The notes beneath the pieces are model-generated. The model saw only the letters and a list, made by a program, of their open reading frames with translations, was not told the origin of the DNA and did not search any database. From positions 434,001 to 498,000 of the forward strand of contig JAUHWG010000001.1 of assembly GCA_030424595.1 (NCBI GenBank): a stretch of DNA of 64,000 bases, written 5' to 3'. Positions within the stretch are counted from its first letter, which is position 1, and every line of letters starts with the position of its first letter. Positions 8,830 to 18,305 of the stretch are shown here, piece after piece. A program made the translations under genes and the position numbers. The stretch comes from Polyangia bacterium. GTDB taxonomy: Bacteria > Myxococcota_A > Polyangia > Nannocystales > Nannocystaceae.

Positions 8830-9680
8830 CAGAAGCTCCGCCGATCCTGCTCGCGCCCGAGGTCATCACGGCGACGACGCTCTTCCTCTTCGATCACCAG
8901 GTCGACATGACCCTCGAGGATCTCGACCTGTCCGGTCAGGGGCTGGACGACGATCGTGTACTTGTTGCCGTCCTTGCGAGCCTCCTCGAGCTGGATGTGC
9001 GCGAGCTGAGTCCGCCCCTGCGGGAAGAAGTAGACCGAGGCCTCGCCGGCGGTGATCGGCTTGATGTCCTCGGCGGTCCGCACCGAGATGACCTTCACCC
9101 CCTCCGGCAGCGGCACCGGCTCCTTAAAGCCGCTGATGCTGTTCTCCTCCTCGAAGCCGCCGAAGAGCGGAGGCTTGCGCCGCGGGACCCGCTTCGGCCC
9201 GCCGAGGTAGGGGTTGCTCCCGCCCGCGGCGGCTCCGAGCGCACCGTCTCCCGAGGCCGCTGCGCCGGCGGCTCCGCCCGAGAAGACCATCGCCTGCAAG
9301 GATCGGTTGTAGGCCTCCTCGGCCCGCTTGTCCCGCTCCTCCCGCTCCTTCTCCTTGCCGGCGTCGTAGACCACCGGCTTGCCGTCGCGATCGGTCGCCG
9401 GCAGATACATCCGATCGTCGCCGCGCTGGAGGACGATCGTGTTGTCGTCCATGTTGATCGCCAGGCGGTAGTAGTCGCCGGTCACCCGCGACTTGTTGAA
9501 GGCGAAGCGGATGGTGTTGGCGATCTGGTTGGTCGAGCGGACGATCTCCGCCTGCTTGGCAGAGCTCAGACCGATGATGACGGAGCCGAAGAGCAACGCG
9601 ATCACCGCCAACACGACGATCATCTCGATCATCGTGAAGCCACGGTCGTGGCGAGCGGCGGTGTTGCGCGTCGGCTCCAC
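8829..9680 (-). CDS. gspH: Type II secretion minor pseudopilin GspH
   Basis: 283 residues from a GTG at 9680, two bases after the gspG stop. An earlier start at 9725 would overlap gspG and give an unlikely Arg-rich leader. The prepilin motif is DRG|FTMIEMIVVLAVIAL, followed by RSTNQIANTIRFAFNKSRVTGDYYRLAI, the typical GspH continuation. A 60-residue insertion rich in Glu/Lys/Arg and then Gly/Ala (~105-185) interrupts the beta domain, making this longer than most GspH proteins. The C-terminal strands include ITAGEASVYFFPQGRT, which matches the usual FxPxG segment. Confidence 0.88.
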   Translation of the reverse strand: MEPTRNTAARHDRGFTMIEMIVVLAVIALLFGSVIIGLSSAKQAEIVRSTNQIANTIRFAFNKSRVTGDYYRLAINMDDNTIVLQRGDDRMYLPATDRDGKPVVYDAGKEKEREERDKRAEEAYNRSLQAMVFSGGAAGAAASGDGALGAAAGGSNPYLGGPKRVPRRKPPLFGGFEEENSISGFKEPVPLPEGVKVISVRTAEDIKPITAGEASVYFFPQGRTQLAHIQLEEARKDGNKYTIVVQPLTGQVEILEGHVDLVIEEEERRRRDDLGREQDRRSF

Positions 9681-9682
9681 GG

Positions 9683-10138
9683 CTACTTCTTGTCCTTCTC
9701 GTCTTCGTCGGTGCCGGTCATCCACGAGGTGATGTCATCATCACCGCCGGGCTCACCGTCGGGGCCGTGGGAGACGACGTCGATCGAGCCATGCTCTCCG
9801 GGACAGGTGATCACGTAGTCTTTGCCGAAGGGATCCTTGGAGACCTTGTTGATCACGCCGGCGGCCTTGAGGTCGGCCAGGTCCTGAGGACACTTTCCGT
9901 TCTTCTCCAGCATGTACATCTCACACTGCTGCTGGATCTGGACCACCTGGTTCTTGGCGGTGTTGATCTTCGCCTTGGCGAGCTGCCCGAAGGCGACGAC
10001 GCCGACGCCGCCGATGATCAAGCTGATGATCGCGAGGACCACGAGGATCTCGATGAGGGTCATCCCGCGGTCGGCGCTCTTGCCCCTCTGGGCGAGGCGG
10101 CGGGTCACGATGGCTTCGATTGTCTCTACCTGCATCAT
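9683..10138 (-). CDS. gspG: Type II secretion major pseudopilin GspG
   Basis: A 151-residue major pseudopilin. The leader ends DRG|MTLIEILVVLAIISLI with the conserved Glu at +5. The rest is compact and ends in a calcium-loop-like region with KDPFGKDYVITCPGEHG, as in GspG. The start is one of two adjacent ATGs (10138 or 10135), 34 bp after the gspF stop; this is the largest gap inside the gsp genes. GspG polymerises into the pseudopilus that drives secretion. Confidence 0.93.
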   Translation of the reverse strand: MMQVETIEAIVTRRLAQRGKSADRGMTLIEILVVLAIISLIIGGVGVVAFGQLAKAKINTAKNQVVQIQQQCEMYMLEKNGKCPQDLADLKAAGVINKVSKDPFGKDYVITCPGEHGSIDVVSHGPDGEPGGDDDITSWMTGTDEDEKDKK

Positions 10139-10172
10139 TCGGTCTCCGGAGTGGGTGTGGGCTGACGAGCAG

Positions 10173-11411
10173 CTACTGCTGCCCTGCCAGCTCGTTCAGC
10201 ATCATGATCGGTTGCATCACCGAGAAGATAATAAATCCGACGCTCCCGCCCATGACGACGATCATCAGCGGCTCGAGCGCGGCGGTCATCCGACCGATCG
10301 CGGTGTTAACCTCGCGGTCGTAGGCGTCGGCGACGTTGATCAGCATGGACTCGAGCTGACCCGAACGCTCGCCGACCGCGACCATGTGGGTGACGAGCGG
10401 AGGAAACTCGCCGCTCCGCTTGAGCGCAGGGGCGATGCCCTCGCCCTCGCGGATGTTGTCGCGCGCGGTCGTCACAACCTCCTCGAGGATGACATTCCCG
10501 AGGAGCGTACGCACGATGTCGAGGGCGTGCAGGAGCTGGACGCCGCTTGCGAGCATCGTCGAGAGCGTCCGCGCGAAGCGGGAGATCGCGACCTTCCGCG
10601 CGAGGTCGCCGATGATCGGCGAGCGGAGGATGAACGCGTCACCGCTCTTGCGCCCGGACTCCGACGCGCGCCAACGGCGGAAGAGCCAGCCGACCCCGAA
10701 GCCGCCGGCGATCAGGAGGTACCAGTAGCTGCCGATGATGTCGCTCACCAGGATGAGGAGCTTGGTGTTCCACGGGAGCTCGACGTTCATGTCGGCGAAC
10801 ATCTCCGTCACCTGAGGGACGACGCTGAGCATGAGGAGCGCGACCACGCCGGCGCTGACCACCGCCATCACGATCGGGTAGACCATCGCCGAGGTCACCT
10901 TGGAGCGGAGCTCCTCCTCTTGATCCATGAAGCCGGCGATCCGGACGAGCACGGTCTCGAGCGATCCTGAGGCCTCGCCCGCGCGGACCATGTTGATGTA
11001 GAGCGAGCGGAAGGCCTCGGGGTACTTGGAGAGCGCGTCGGCCAGCGCCGAGCCCTCGTTGACCCGGTTGGCGACGTCGGAGAGGATCCCCTTGAAGCGC
11101 TGGCTCTCGACCTGATCGGTCATCGCCGCGAGGGCCTCGGGCAGCGTGATCCCGGCGTTGAGGAGCGTGCCCAGGAGCTGGGTGACGCGGGCGACGTCCG
11201 ACTGCTTGATCCGATCAAAGTAGGCCGAGAAGTCGACCTCGCGGCTCATCCCCTCGCCCTTCGAGGCAGAGGCGGTCGTCTCCGAGACGGAGGTCAGGTA
11301 GACACCGGCGCGCTTGAGCTGGGCCTTCAGCGCCGCCACGTTGTCGGCGCTCTCGACCCCCTTGACCGTCTTGCCGTTCGAAGACAGCCCTGTGTATGCG
11401 TACGCCGGCAT
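10173..11411 (-). CDS. gspF: Type II secretion inner-membrane platform protein GspF
   Basis: 412 residues, the normal length for GspF. It opens with MPAYAYTGLSSNGKTVKGV and holds two copies of the GspF cytoplasmic domain (~70-190 and ~275-395), each recognisable by a helix such as LLGTLLNAGITLPEAL or LSTMLASGVQLLHAL and an RAGEASGSLETVL/GERSGQLESML signature. The membrane helices lie at ~172-195, ~222-240 and ~380-402. The start lies 2 bp after the gspE stop. The protein links the ATPase to the pseudopilus base. Confidence 0.95.
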   Translation of the reverse strand: MPAYAYTGLSSNGKTVKGVESADNVAALKAQLKRAGVYLTSVSETTASASKGEGMSREVDFSAYFDRIKQSDVARVTQLLGTLLNAGITLPEALAAMTDQVESQRFKGILSDVANRVNEGSALADALSKYPEAFRSLYINMVRAGEASGSLETVLVRIAGFMDQEEELRSKVTSAMVYPIVMAVVSAGVVALLMLSVVPQVTEMFADMNVELPWNTKLLILVSDIIGSYWYLLIAGGFGVGWLFRRWRASESGRKSGDAFILRSPIIGDLARKVAISRFARTLSTMLASGVQLLHALDIVRTLLGNVILEEVVTTARDNIREGEGIAPALKRSGEFPPLVTHMVAVGERSGQLESMLINVADAYDREVNTAIGRMTAALEPLMIVVMGGSVGFIIFSVMQPIMMLNELAGQQ

Positions 11412-11413
11412 CG

Positions 11414-13288
11414 CTAACTATCCTCTGCGGTCACCCGCATCACCTCGTCGAGCGTCGTCATCCCGAGCAACACCTTGTGGGCGCCGTCATCACGGATCGT
11501 CCGCATCCCTTGCTTTAGCGCCGCCGCCTTGATCTCGCCAGCGTCCGCGTTGCGGATCGCCAGACGGCGGATCTCCTCAGTGATGGGCAGGACCTCGTAG
11601 ATGCCCGTACGGCCCGAGTAGCCGCTGCCGTGACAACGGGCGCAACCGGCCGCGCGGTAGAGGTGGCCGACCGGCGGCAGGCGACGACCGGAGGGCGGCT
11701 CTAGCGGCACGATCATCCCCTGCTCATCCAGCATCGGCGCGCGCAGACAGTACTCGCCGGCGAAGAAGCGCTCGGGATCGATGCCGACCTCGTCGAGCTC
11801 CGCCGCCAGCGGCCGGTACGGCTCGCTGCACCCCGAGCAGACCCGACGGATCAGCCGCTGGGCCTGGAGCGCGACCAAGGACGAGGCGACCAGGAAGGGC
11901 TGCACGCCCATGTCCACGAGGCGGGTGATGCCGGTCGCGGCGTCGTTGGTGTGGATCGTCGAGAGGACGAGGTGACCCGTGAGCGACGCCTGGATCGCGA
12001 TCTCTGCGGTCTCGACGTCCCGGATCTCGCCGACCATGATGACGTCCGGGTCGTGACGGAGGAAGGAGCGAAGACCTGCGGCAAAGGTCAGGTTGATCTT
12101 GCTCTGGACCTGGACCTGCGAGATCCCGGGGAGCTGATACTCGACCGGATCCTCGACGGTGAGGATGTTGAGGTCGGGCGTGTTGATCTCGGAGAGCGCG
12201 GAGTAGAGGGTCGTCGTCTTTCCCGAGCCGGTCGGGCCAGTGACCAGGAAGATGCCGTGCGGGCGATGGATGACGTCACGGACCAGGTGCAGGTGGTCGT
12301 GGGCCATGCCGATGCTGTCGAGGCTGAGCACCATCGCCGTCTTGTCGAGGAGACGGATCGTGACCCGCTCACCGTGCGCCGTCGGCACGGTCGCGACGCG
12401 CATGTCGACCTCCTTGCCGGCGATCTTGCGGCGAATACGGCCGTCCTGCGGCAGCCGCTTCTCGGCGATGTTGAGGCCCGACATGATCTTGATGCGGGCG
12501 ATGATGCTGGCGTGGTGGGCCTTCGGCGCCCGTTTGGTCTCGTGGAGCACACCGTCGACCCGGTTGCGGATGATGACCTCCCGGTCGCCGGGCTCGATGT
12601 GGATGTCGCTCGCCCGCTCCTTCGAGGCGTTGAAGATCAGCGAGTTGACGAAGCGGATGATCGGCGCGTCCTCGGCGGAGGCGTGGAGAATGTCCTCATC
12701 CTCCTCCTCAAACTCCTCGTCCTTGCGCTCGAGGTCGACGTCCTTGGCCCGCTTGGCGTAGGCCTTGTTGATCAGCTCGTGGACCGCGGTCTGCGGCATC
12801 AGGGTGACGACGATCTCGGCGTCGTAGACGAGGCTCAGATCGTCGAGATCGAGCAGCTTGAGCGGATCGCCGGCGAAGACCTCGAGGATCTCGTCTTCGG
12901 CGTCGAGACGCCACGGGATCGCCGAGTTCGCCCGGGCATAGCGGATCGACAGGCGCTCGATCAGCTCGTCGTCGACCTCTGCGATGTCGATGGTCTCGCG
13001 CGACGGGAGGGCAAACTGACCGGCCAGCGCCTGACAGACGTCCCACTCGGAGCAGTGCTTGAGGCGGACCAGCGTCTCGCCGATCCGCTCGTCCTCGAGG
13101 TGCTGGACGGCCAGGCCCTCCTTGAGCGCGTCCGGCCCGATCGCCCCGTTCTCGATCATGATCTCGCCGAGCGGACGGGTGTCCGGACGACGGATCTTCA
13201 GGCTCTGCGGCGGCTTGGCCTCGCCTGAGGGCGCTCTGCCCCTCCCTGGGGGGGGTGGCGGCGGCTTCGCGGGGTTGACGTTGACCAT
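11414..13288 (-). CDS. gspE: Type II secretion ATPase GspE
   Basis: A 624-residue hexameric secretion ATPase. The N-terminal N1E/N2E domains (~35-190) are followed by the core. The Walker A motif is GPTGSGKTTTLYSAL, the Asp box includes ILTVEDPVEYQLPGI, Walker B is PDVIMVGEIRD, and the His box is GHLVLSTIHTNDA. The zinc-binding tetracysteine module is complete (CSGC ... CARCHGSGYSGRTGIYE), though the spacer between the two Cys pairs is longer than usual (~65 residues). A Pro-rich leader (PAKPPPPPPGRG) precedes the fold. The gene begins 18 bp after gspD and ends 2 bp before gspF. Confidence 0.96.
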   Translation of the reverse strand: MVNVNPAKPPPPPPGRGRAPSGEAKPPQSLKIRRPDTRPLGEIMIENGAIGPDALKEGLAVQHLEDERIGETLVRLKHCSEWDVCQALAGQFALPSRETIDIAEVDDELIERLSIRYARANSAIPWRLDAEDEILEVFAGDPLKLLDLDDLSLVYDAEIVVTLMPQTAVHELINKAYAKRAKDVDLERKDEEFEEEDEDILHASAEDAPIIRFVNSLIFNASKERASDIHIEPGDREVIIRNRVDGVLHETKRAPKAHHASIIARIKIMSGLNIAEKRLPQDGRIRRKIAGKEVDMRVATVPTAHGERVTIRLLDKTAMVLSLDSIGMAHDHLHLVRDVIHRPHGIFLVTGPTGSGKTTTLYSALSEINTPDLNILTVEDPVEYQLPGISQVQVQSKINLTFAAGLRSFLRHDPDVIMVGEIRDVETAEIAIQASLTGHLVLSTIHTNDAATGITRLVDMGVQPFLVASSLVALQAQRLIRRVCSGCSEPYRPLAAELDEVGIDPERFFAGEYCLRAPMLDEQGMIVPLEPPSGRRLPPVGHLYRAAGCARCHGSGYSGRTGIYEVLPITEEIRRLAIRNADAGEIKAAALKQGMRTIRDDGAHKVLLGMTTLDEVMRVTAEDS

Positions 13289-13306
13289 CGGTGATCGTCT
13301 CTCAGG

Positions 13307-15682
13307 CTACTTGGCGCGACCCGCACGAGCCGGGCGGGAGATGGCCGCAGGAGCAGGTGAGGGGTCGGCGCCCCCGGAGTCGTCGCTCTCGACGCCGCCG
13401 CGGGCGGGGCTCAGCCCGATCTCGCCGGTGATGATCTCGAGGCGCATCTCGTCCTCGGCCTTGCGCAGGAGGTCCTCCTCCATCTCGACCCGGCGAGCCT
13501 CGAGATCGATCGTCGCCAGGACCCCGGCCTTCTTGCGGAAGTTGACGTTGCGCGGGATCTCGCGCTTCTTGAAGTTGGTCTCGCGCTCGATGAAGTCGAG
13601 GCGCTCGCGGTCACGACGGGCGTGGATCCGGCGGACGTCGTCGGGGCTCTCGAGAATGTGCGGGATCATCACGATCAGGAGGTTCACCTTCTCCTTGGTC
13701 TTCTGCTTGCGCTTGAAGAGCCAGCCGAGGAGGGGGATCGAGCCGAGCCCTGGGACCTGCTGGATGTTCTCCCCCTCACGGTCGCGGATGAGGCCGCCGA
13801 GGACCATCGGCTGATCGTCACGGCCGACGATCTTGTCGAGCTTGAGCCGACGCTTGGTCGTCGTCACGCCGAGGACCGGATCCTGGCCGGCGATGTCGCG
13901 ATCCTCGATCTCGACGTCCATCGTCACGGTCCGCTCATCGTTGATGTAGGGCTTGACCTTGATCCGGAGGGTGACGTCCTGGCGCTCGACCGACTGCAGC
14001 GGGACGAGCGAGTTGCCGCCGCCGGAGTTGAAGGAGAGCGCGCCGGGGGTCGGGACGTTGCGGCCGACCTCGATCGTCGCCTCCTGGTTGTCGGCCGCGT
14101 ACATGTGCGGCTCCGAGACGACGTTGACGTCCTCGCTGGTCTGGAGCGCCTGGATGACCATGCCGAAGGCCGGCACGTCACGACCGATGCCGAGGAGGGT
14201 GCCGGAGTTGGGGACCAGCGGGCCGATGATCGCCGCGCCGAGGCCGGTCAGGGCGTCCGGCGAGACCAGCAGCGAGGAGACCGCGGCGTTCGGCGCCGAC
14301 GAGACCAGGCCGAGGGCCTGACCTTCGGCGGTGTCGAAGGGCACGCCGAAGTGACCGCCCGCGCCGCCGGTGATGCTCCGCTTGATCGTCACCTCCATCA
14401 GGTAGATCTCGAAGTAGAGCTGCTTGCGCTCGGAGTCGAGGTCGTCGATGACCTGCTCCAAGTTCTGGTAGTCGGCCTGGGAGGCGATGATCACCAGCGA
14501 GCGGGTCGCCTTGTCCGGGGTGATCTTGACGTCGCCCGAGAAAAGCTCGGCGGAGGCCGCCGCAGCGGCGCCCTTGTTGCCGGTCTTCGCCGAGCCCTTG
14601 GCGTCGGCCGCCGCCTTCGCGCCGGTCGCCAGGTTGGAGAGCACCTGGGCGACCTCGTCGGCGTCGGCGTTCTTCAGCTTCTTGACGTGGATCCGACCGC
14701 CGCCGCCGGGCAGCTTGACGTCGAGCTGCTCCAGGAGGCGCCGGATCATCCGGTACTCGGCCTCGCTGGTGACGATGATCAGCGTGTTGGTCCGCTCATC
14801 GACGAGGACCCGGCTCCCCGAGGCCGCGGGGGCGCTGCTCCCCTTCTTCCCCTTCCCGCTCGACGAGGCCGCAGCCCCCTGCTGACCGAAGATGTCGCGG
14901 ATGATCTCGGCGACCTCCGTCGAGCTCGCGTACTGGAGCTGATAGAAGAAGATCTTCTCGCCGTTGCCCGGCCTGTCGAGCTCATCGACCAGGCGGAGCA
15001 GGCGGCGAACGCTCGTCCCCTTGTCGGTGAGGATGATCAGGTTACCGACCGTGTCGACCGCGCCGTTCTTGCTCTTGAGGCTGTTCAGGAGGTCGCTGAT
15101 CTCCTTGGGGTTGCCGTGCTTGACGCGGATCAGCTGGGTGACGAAGCGGTCCGAACCTGGCGCCGAAGACCCGTCACCGTAGAGCGGCAGGCTGCGGTTC
15201 TTCGCCTCGGAGGTCTCGACGATCTTGAAGTACTGGCCGGAGGGCTCGACGGTCAGCCCCATCAGCTCGAGCGCCGCGTAGAAGGCGGCGTAGGCCTCGG
15301 CGACGGTGACCGGCTCGGGGGAGAGGATCGTCACCTTGCTCGAGCGCACCTTGCGATCGAGGACGAACTTCTGACAGGTGATCGACATCATCCAGTTGAT
15401 GAGGTCGTCGAGCTCGGTCTCCCGCGGGAGCGTGACGGTGAACTTCGCCTTCCGCCCCATCTTCTTGCACTTGTTGAAGGGCAAGCTCCCGCCCTCGTCG
15501 CCGATCAGCGCGCCGCCGCGGGTCGGCGGCGCAGCGGTGGCGCCGGTCGGATCGCCGGGGCTCGTCGTCGGCGGAGCGGCGAACGCTGGGGCCTCGAGGG
15601 CGCCGAGCAACGTCAGGGAAGCGAGCGCTGCGAGGCCCTTGGCCGCGAGGCCACCGCGGCCGGTGAAGAGTGGAGTGCTCAT
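13307..15682 (-). CDS. gspD: Type II secretion outer-membrane secretin GspD
   Basis: A 791-residue secretin with a cleavable signal peptide (~1-35, ending PAFAA). It has an N0 domain (~78-150, TELDDLINWMMSITCQKFVL), N1-N3 domains (~180-420, each with the RRLLRLVDELD/IRRLLEQLDV helix-strand pattern) and the secretin core (~480-690, with EDVNVVSEPHMYAADNQEA and VGRNVPTPG). Alanine/serine-rich loops sit inside N2 and N3. After the core (LLIVMIPHIL) there is a long charged C-terminal extension of about 90 residues, rich in Arg/Glu. The start overlaps the gspC stop by 4 bp. It forms the outer-membrane pore. Confidence 0.95.
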   Translation of the reverse strand: MSTPLFTGRGGLAAKGLAALASLTLLGALEAPAFAAPPTTSPGDPTGATAAPPTRGGALIGDEGGSLPFNKCKKMGRKAKFTVTLPRETELDDLINWMMSITCQKFVLDRKVRSSKVTILSPEPVTVAEAYAAFYAALELMGLTVEPSGQYFKIVETSEAKNRSLPLYGDGSSAPGSDRFVTQLIRVKHGNPKEISDLLNSLKSKNGAVDTVGNLIILTDKGTSVRRLLRLVDELDRPGNGEKIFFYQLQYASSTEVAEIIRDIFGQQGAAASSSGKGKKGSSAPAASGSRVLVDERTNTLIIVTSEAEYRMIRRLLEQLDVKLPGGGGRIHVKKLKNADADEVAQVLSNLATGAKAAADAKGSAKTGNKGAAAAASAELFSGDVKITPDKATRSLVIIASQADYQNLEQVIDDLDSERKQLYFEIYLMEVTIKRSITGGAGGHFGVPFDTAEGQALGLVSSAPNAAVSSLLVSPDALTGLGAAIIGPLVPNSGTLLGIGRDVPAFGMVIQALQTSEDVNVVSEPHMYAADNQEATIEVGRNVPTPGALSFNSGGGNSLVPLQSVERQDVTLRIKVKPYINDERTVTMDVEIEDRDIAGQDPVLGVTTTKRRLKLDKIVGRDDQPMVLGGLIRDREGENIQQVPGLGSIPLLGWLFKRKQKTKEKVNLLIVMIPHILESPDDVRRIHARRDRERLDFIERETNFKKREIPRNVNFRKKAGVLATIDLEARRVEMEEDLLRKAEDEMRLEIITGEIGLSPARGGVESDDSGGADPSPAPAAISRPARAGRAK

Positions 15683-16752
15683 TGGATCGTGATCTCCTTA
15701 GTCATCTGCGCACCCTTGCGATCGACGTTGATCGACAGGTTGGGGGCGTTACGAAGCTTGGTGTAGAGGGCCATGGCGTCGTCCATCGACTTCAGGTCTT
15801 TGCCGTTGACGCTGGTGATGAGGTCGCCGTTTTTGAGGCCGAGGAGCTTGGGGAGGCTGCCGGAGCGGATGCCGTAGAACTTGAAGCCGCGGGTCTCACC
15901 GTCGACGACGGAGGGGACCACTCGAGCCTGCTTTGCGAGCGCGGCCGGGTTTGAGAGGATCTGCTCGACGAAGGCCCGCTCGATCGTGCAGGAGTTCTCC
16001 GAGTCGCACTTGATCGCCTCGTCAGCGCCAGGGATCGCGCCCTTCTTCGGCTTCTTGGGCGCTTCCTCTTTCTTCTTCGCCTTCTTCTTGGGCGGCGCGA
16101 TCTCAGCGCCGAGCTCCAAGTACTCGAGGTTCGACTGGTTTTGCAGGTGGATGAGCCCGCGCTCGACGGCGACGAGGTAGACCCCAGCGCGAACCTGGTC
16201 GCCAGGCCAGTAGGGGCTGACGCTGCCCTCTTCGGTGTCGAAGATCGTCGCCTGCGAGTACTTGGGCTCCGACGACTCCATCGTCACGACCAGCTTGAAG
16301 GGCAGCGAGGTCCGCTGCTCACCCGGCTGGATCCCGCCGATCTGCTCGCCGTCCTCGTTGAGGATCGGCGCGCCGACGTCGGCGTCCTCGGCCTCCTCCG
16401 GCACCTCCGGGGCGCAGGTCGGGCAGAAGAGGTTGTTGGCGAGCAACGTCGTCAACATCTTCGTCTTCTCGCTCGCGGTCCGCTGGCGCTCGTCAGTGCC
16501 GGTCTTCTTCTTCTTCTTGGTGGCGTCGAAGAGGCCGGTGCCCGGCGACTTCGGCTCGTCGTCCTCGTCTCCCTCGGTGTCGCTCTCGCTCTCGCCGTCG
16601 GTGTCGCCACCGTCCCCCGACTCATCGTCCGCGGTGATGAAGATCTTGGCGGCGCCGAACTTGGTCGTGACCGCAGACGCAGCGAGCCCGACGACCACCG
16701 CCAGGCCGAGCACCTTGACGATCCAGAAGTATTTCTTGAGCAGGGCTTCCAT
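15679..16752 (-). CDS. gspC: Type II secretion protein GspC with C-terminal PDZ
   Basis: 357 residues. One N-terminal membrane helix (~9-30, IVKVLGLAVVVGLAASAVTT) is followed by an acidic low-complexity stretch (~40-70), a homology region (~110-200) with paired Cys (LFCPTCAP), and a Lys-rich linker (PKKKAKKKEEAPKKPKKG). The C-terminus is a PDZ-type domain (~280-350, FYGIRSGSLPKLLGLKNGDL) that in the family recognises substrates or GspD. The gene begins 21 bp after the regulator gene and overlaps gspD by 4 bp. Confidence 0.92.
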   Translation of the reverse strand: MEALLKKYFWIVKVLGLAVVVGLAASAVTTKFGAAKIFITADDESGDGGDTDGESESDTEGDEDDEPKSPGTGLFDATKKKKKTGTDERQRTASEKTKMLTTLLANNLFCPTCAPEVPEEAEDADVGAPILNEDGEQIGGIQPGEQRTSLPFKLVVTMESSEPKYSQATIFDTEEGSVSPYWPGDQVRAGVYLVAVERGLIHLQNQSNLEYLELGAEIAPPKKKAKKKEEAPKKPKKGAIPGADEAIKCDSENSCTIERAFVEQILSNPAALAKQARVVPSVVDGETRGFKFYGIRSGSLPKLLGLKNGDLITSVNGKDLKSMDDAMALYTKLRNAPNLSINVDRKGAQMTKEITIQ

Positions 16753-16773
16753 GGTCGAAGGGTCCAGCGGCGG

Positions 16774-18204
16774 CTAGTGGAGCAGATCGTCGCTCTCCGC
16801 GGGGGTGACCGCCGGAGCGTACTGGTCCTCGCGCACGAGTCCAGCCTCGATCTTGCGGTAGATCGTCCGAGTGGCGATGCCGAGCAGGTCGGCGGCGAGA
16901 CGTTTGTCACCTTCGGTGAACTTGAGAGTCTCCATGATCATCCGGCGCTCGACCTCCGCAAGCGCAGTTCCGACGGAGAAGGTCACCTGGCGGCCGTGTC
17001 CGGCCTGGGGATCGCGGAGCTCGGGCGGCAGGTCGTCGACGTCGATGAGGTTGCCCCGGCAGAGGACGACCGCCCGCTCGATCGCGTTCTCGAGCTCGCG
17101 GACGTTGCCCGGCCAGCCGTAGTTGCCCATCAGCCGCAGGGCGCCGTCGGTGACCCCGTCGACCGCCTTTCCGTGCTTGGACGCGAAGCTGCGGAGGAAG
17201 TGATCGGTGAGGAGCGGTACGTCCTCGATCCGATCGCGCAGCGGCGGGATGCGGATCGGGATGACGTTGATCCGGTAGAAGAGATCCTCGCGGAAGCGGC
17301 CCGCCTTGACCTCTCCTGCGAGATCGCGGTTCGTCGCGCAGACCAGGCGGATGTCGACCTTGCTAGCGCGGCCGCCGACCGGCTCGATCTCCCCCTCCTG
17401 GAGGGCCCGGAGGAGCTTGACCTGGACGTGGAGCGGGATCTCGCCGATCTCGTCGAGGAAGAGGGTGCCGCTGCTCGCCTCGACAAATCGGCCCTCGCGG
17501 CTGCGGATCGCCCCGGTGAAGGCCCCCTTCTCGTGGCCGAAGAGCTCCGACTCGAGGATGCTCTCCGGCAGCGCCGCGCAGTTGGTCGGGACGAACGCCT
17601 TGGCCGTCCGCGGGCTGTGCTGGTGGATGTAGCGGGCGAGGAGCTCCTTGCCGGTGCCGCTCTCGCCGAGGAGGAGCACCGTCGCCGAGGAGGCCGCCGC
17701 CTGCCTGGCGATCTCGAGGGTGGCGCGCATGACCTGGGAGTTGCCGACGATCGACCGCGAGGTGGCCGCCGCGAGCTGAGCCCGAAGCTCGCGGTTCTCG
17801 GTGACCAGCGCGTGCTTGTCGAGCGCCTTGCGGACCGCCGCGACGATCGCCGCCCGCTTGAGCGGCTTGGCGATGAAGTCGTAGGCCCCGAGCTTCATCG
17901 CCTGGACTGCGTTCTCGATGGTCCCGTAGGCGGTCATGATGATCACCTCGACCTCGGGGGTGAGGGCCATCGCCGCCTTGAGCAGGTCATCGCCCTTCAT
18001 CCCCGGCATGCGGAGGTCGGTGATCATCACCTGAACCGGATAGTTGCGCAGAATTTCCAGCGCTTCTTGGCCGCCGGCCGCGACCCGGACCTCAAGGCCC
18101 TCCTTGACGAGGACTTTTGCGAGGGCCTCGCGGATGCTCGACTCGTCGTCGACGACGAGGACGGTTGGCGCGCGGAGGCTTGGGCTCGGTTCAGATACGG
18201 TCAT
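16774..18204 (-). CDS. Sigma-54-dependent response regulator, first gene of the T2SS operon
   Basis: A 476-residue NtrC-type regulator. The receiver domain (~13-130) has the acidic pocket VVDDE, the phosphorylated Asp63 (MITDLRMPG) and a conserved Lys (DFIAKPL). The AAA+ domain (~150-385) has Walker A GESGTGKE, the sigma-54 contact loop GAFTGA and the Walker B-type FLDEIGEI. The Fis-type DNA-binding helix-turn-helix lies near the end (RLAADLLGIATRTIYRKI). The ATG at 18204 is preferred because GAGG lies 9 nt upstream; a GTG at 18219 is possible. It is 21 bp ahead of gspC, so it is probably co-transcribed with the secretion genes and may control them. No partner kinase is in view. Confidence 0.93.
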   Translation of the reverse strand: MTVSEPSPSLRAPTVLVVDDESSIREALAKVLVKEGLEVRVAAGGQEALEILRNYPVQVMITDLRMPGMKGDDLLKAAMALTPEVEVIIMTAYGTIENAVQAMKLGAYDFIAKPLKRAAIVAAVRKALDKHALVTENRELRAQLAAATSRSIVGNSQVMRATLEIARQAAASSATVLLLGESGTGKELLARYIHQHSPRTAKAFVPTNCAALPESILESELFGHEKGAFTGAIRSREGRFVEASSGTLFLDEIGEIPLHVQVKLLRALQEGEIEPVGGRASKVDIRLVCATNRDLAGEVKAGRFREDLFYRINVIPIRIPPLRDRIEDVPLLTDHFLRSFASKHGKAVDGVTDGALRLMGNYGWPGNVRELENAIERAVVLCRGNLIDVDDLPPELRDPQAGHGRQVTFSVGTALAEVERRMIMETLKFTEGDKRLAADLLGIATRTIYRKIEAGLVREDQYAPAVTPAESDDLLH

Positions 18205-18228
18205 GGCAGGACACCTCACCCGGGTAAA

Positions 18229-18244
18229 AGCAATCCCTGGGCCT
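18229..18244 (-). promoter_or_regulatory. Sigma-54-like -24/-12 element ahead of the regulator/T2SS operon
   Basis: Read on the minus strand the site is AGGCCC-AGGGA-TTGCT. The GG and GC pairs are 10 bp apart, as required for sigma-54, and the -12 part TTGCTTTT is a perfect match. The -24 part matches four of six bases of TGGCAC. It would leave a leader of about 14 nt carrying the ribosome site. Its position in front of a gene for a sigma-54 activator suggests autoregulation; this is inference. Confidence 0.4.
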
Positions 18245-18305
18245 CCACTTCAGCTCAATAATTACAGCGGGTTAGGCGAACAATGACGGCCTGACAGCGC
18301 TACTC

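Noticed and set aside
8128..8869. Upstream extension of gspJ
   Set aside because: The long frame lies antiphase inside gspI; the prepilin leader begins only at the ATG overlapping the gspI stop.
13622..15766. 714-codon plus-strand open frame opposite gspD
   Set aside because: It is fully antisense to a clear secretin gene; the high GC content keeps the opposite frame open. Its translation is Asp/Arg/Leu/Val-rich with no recognisable motif.
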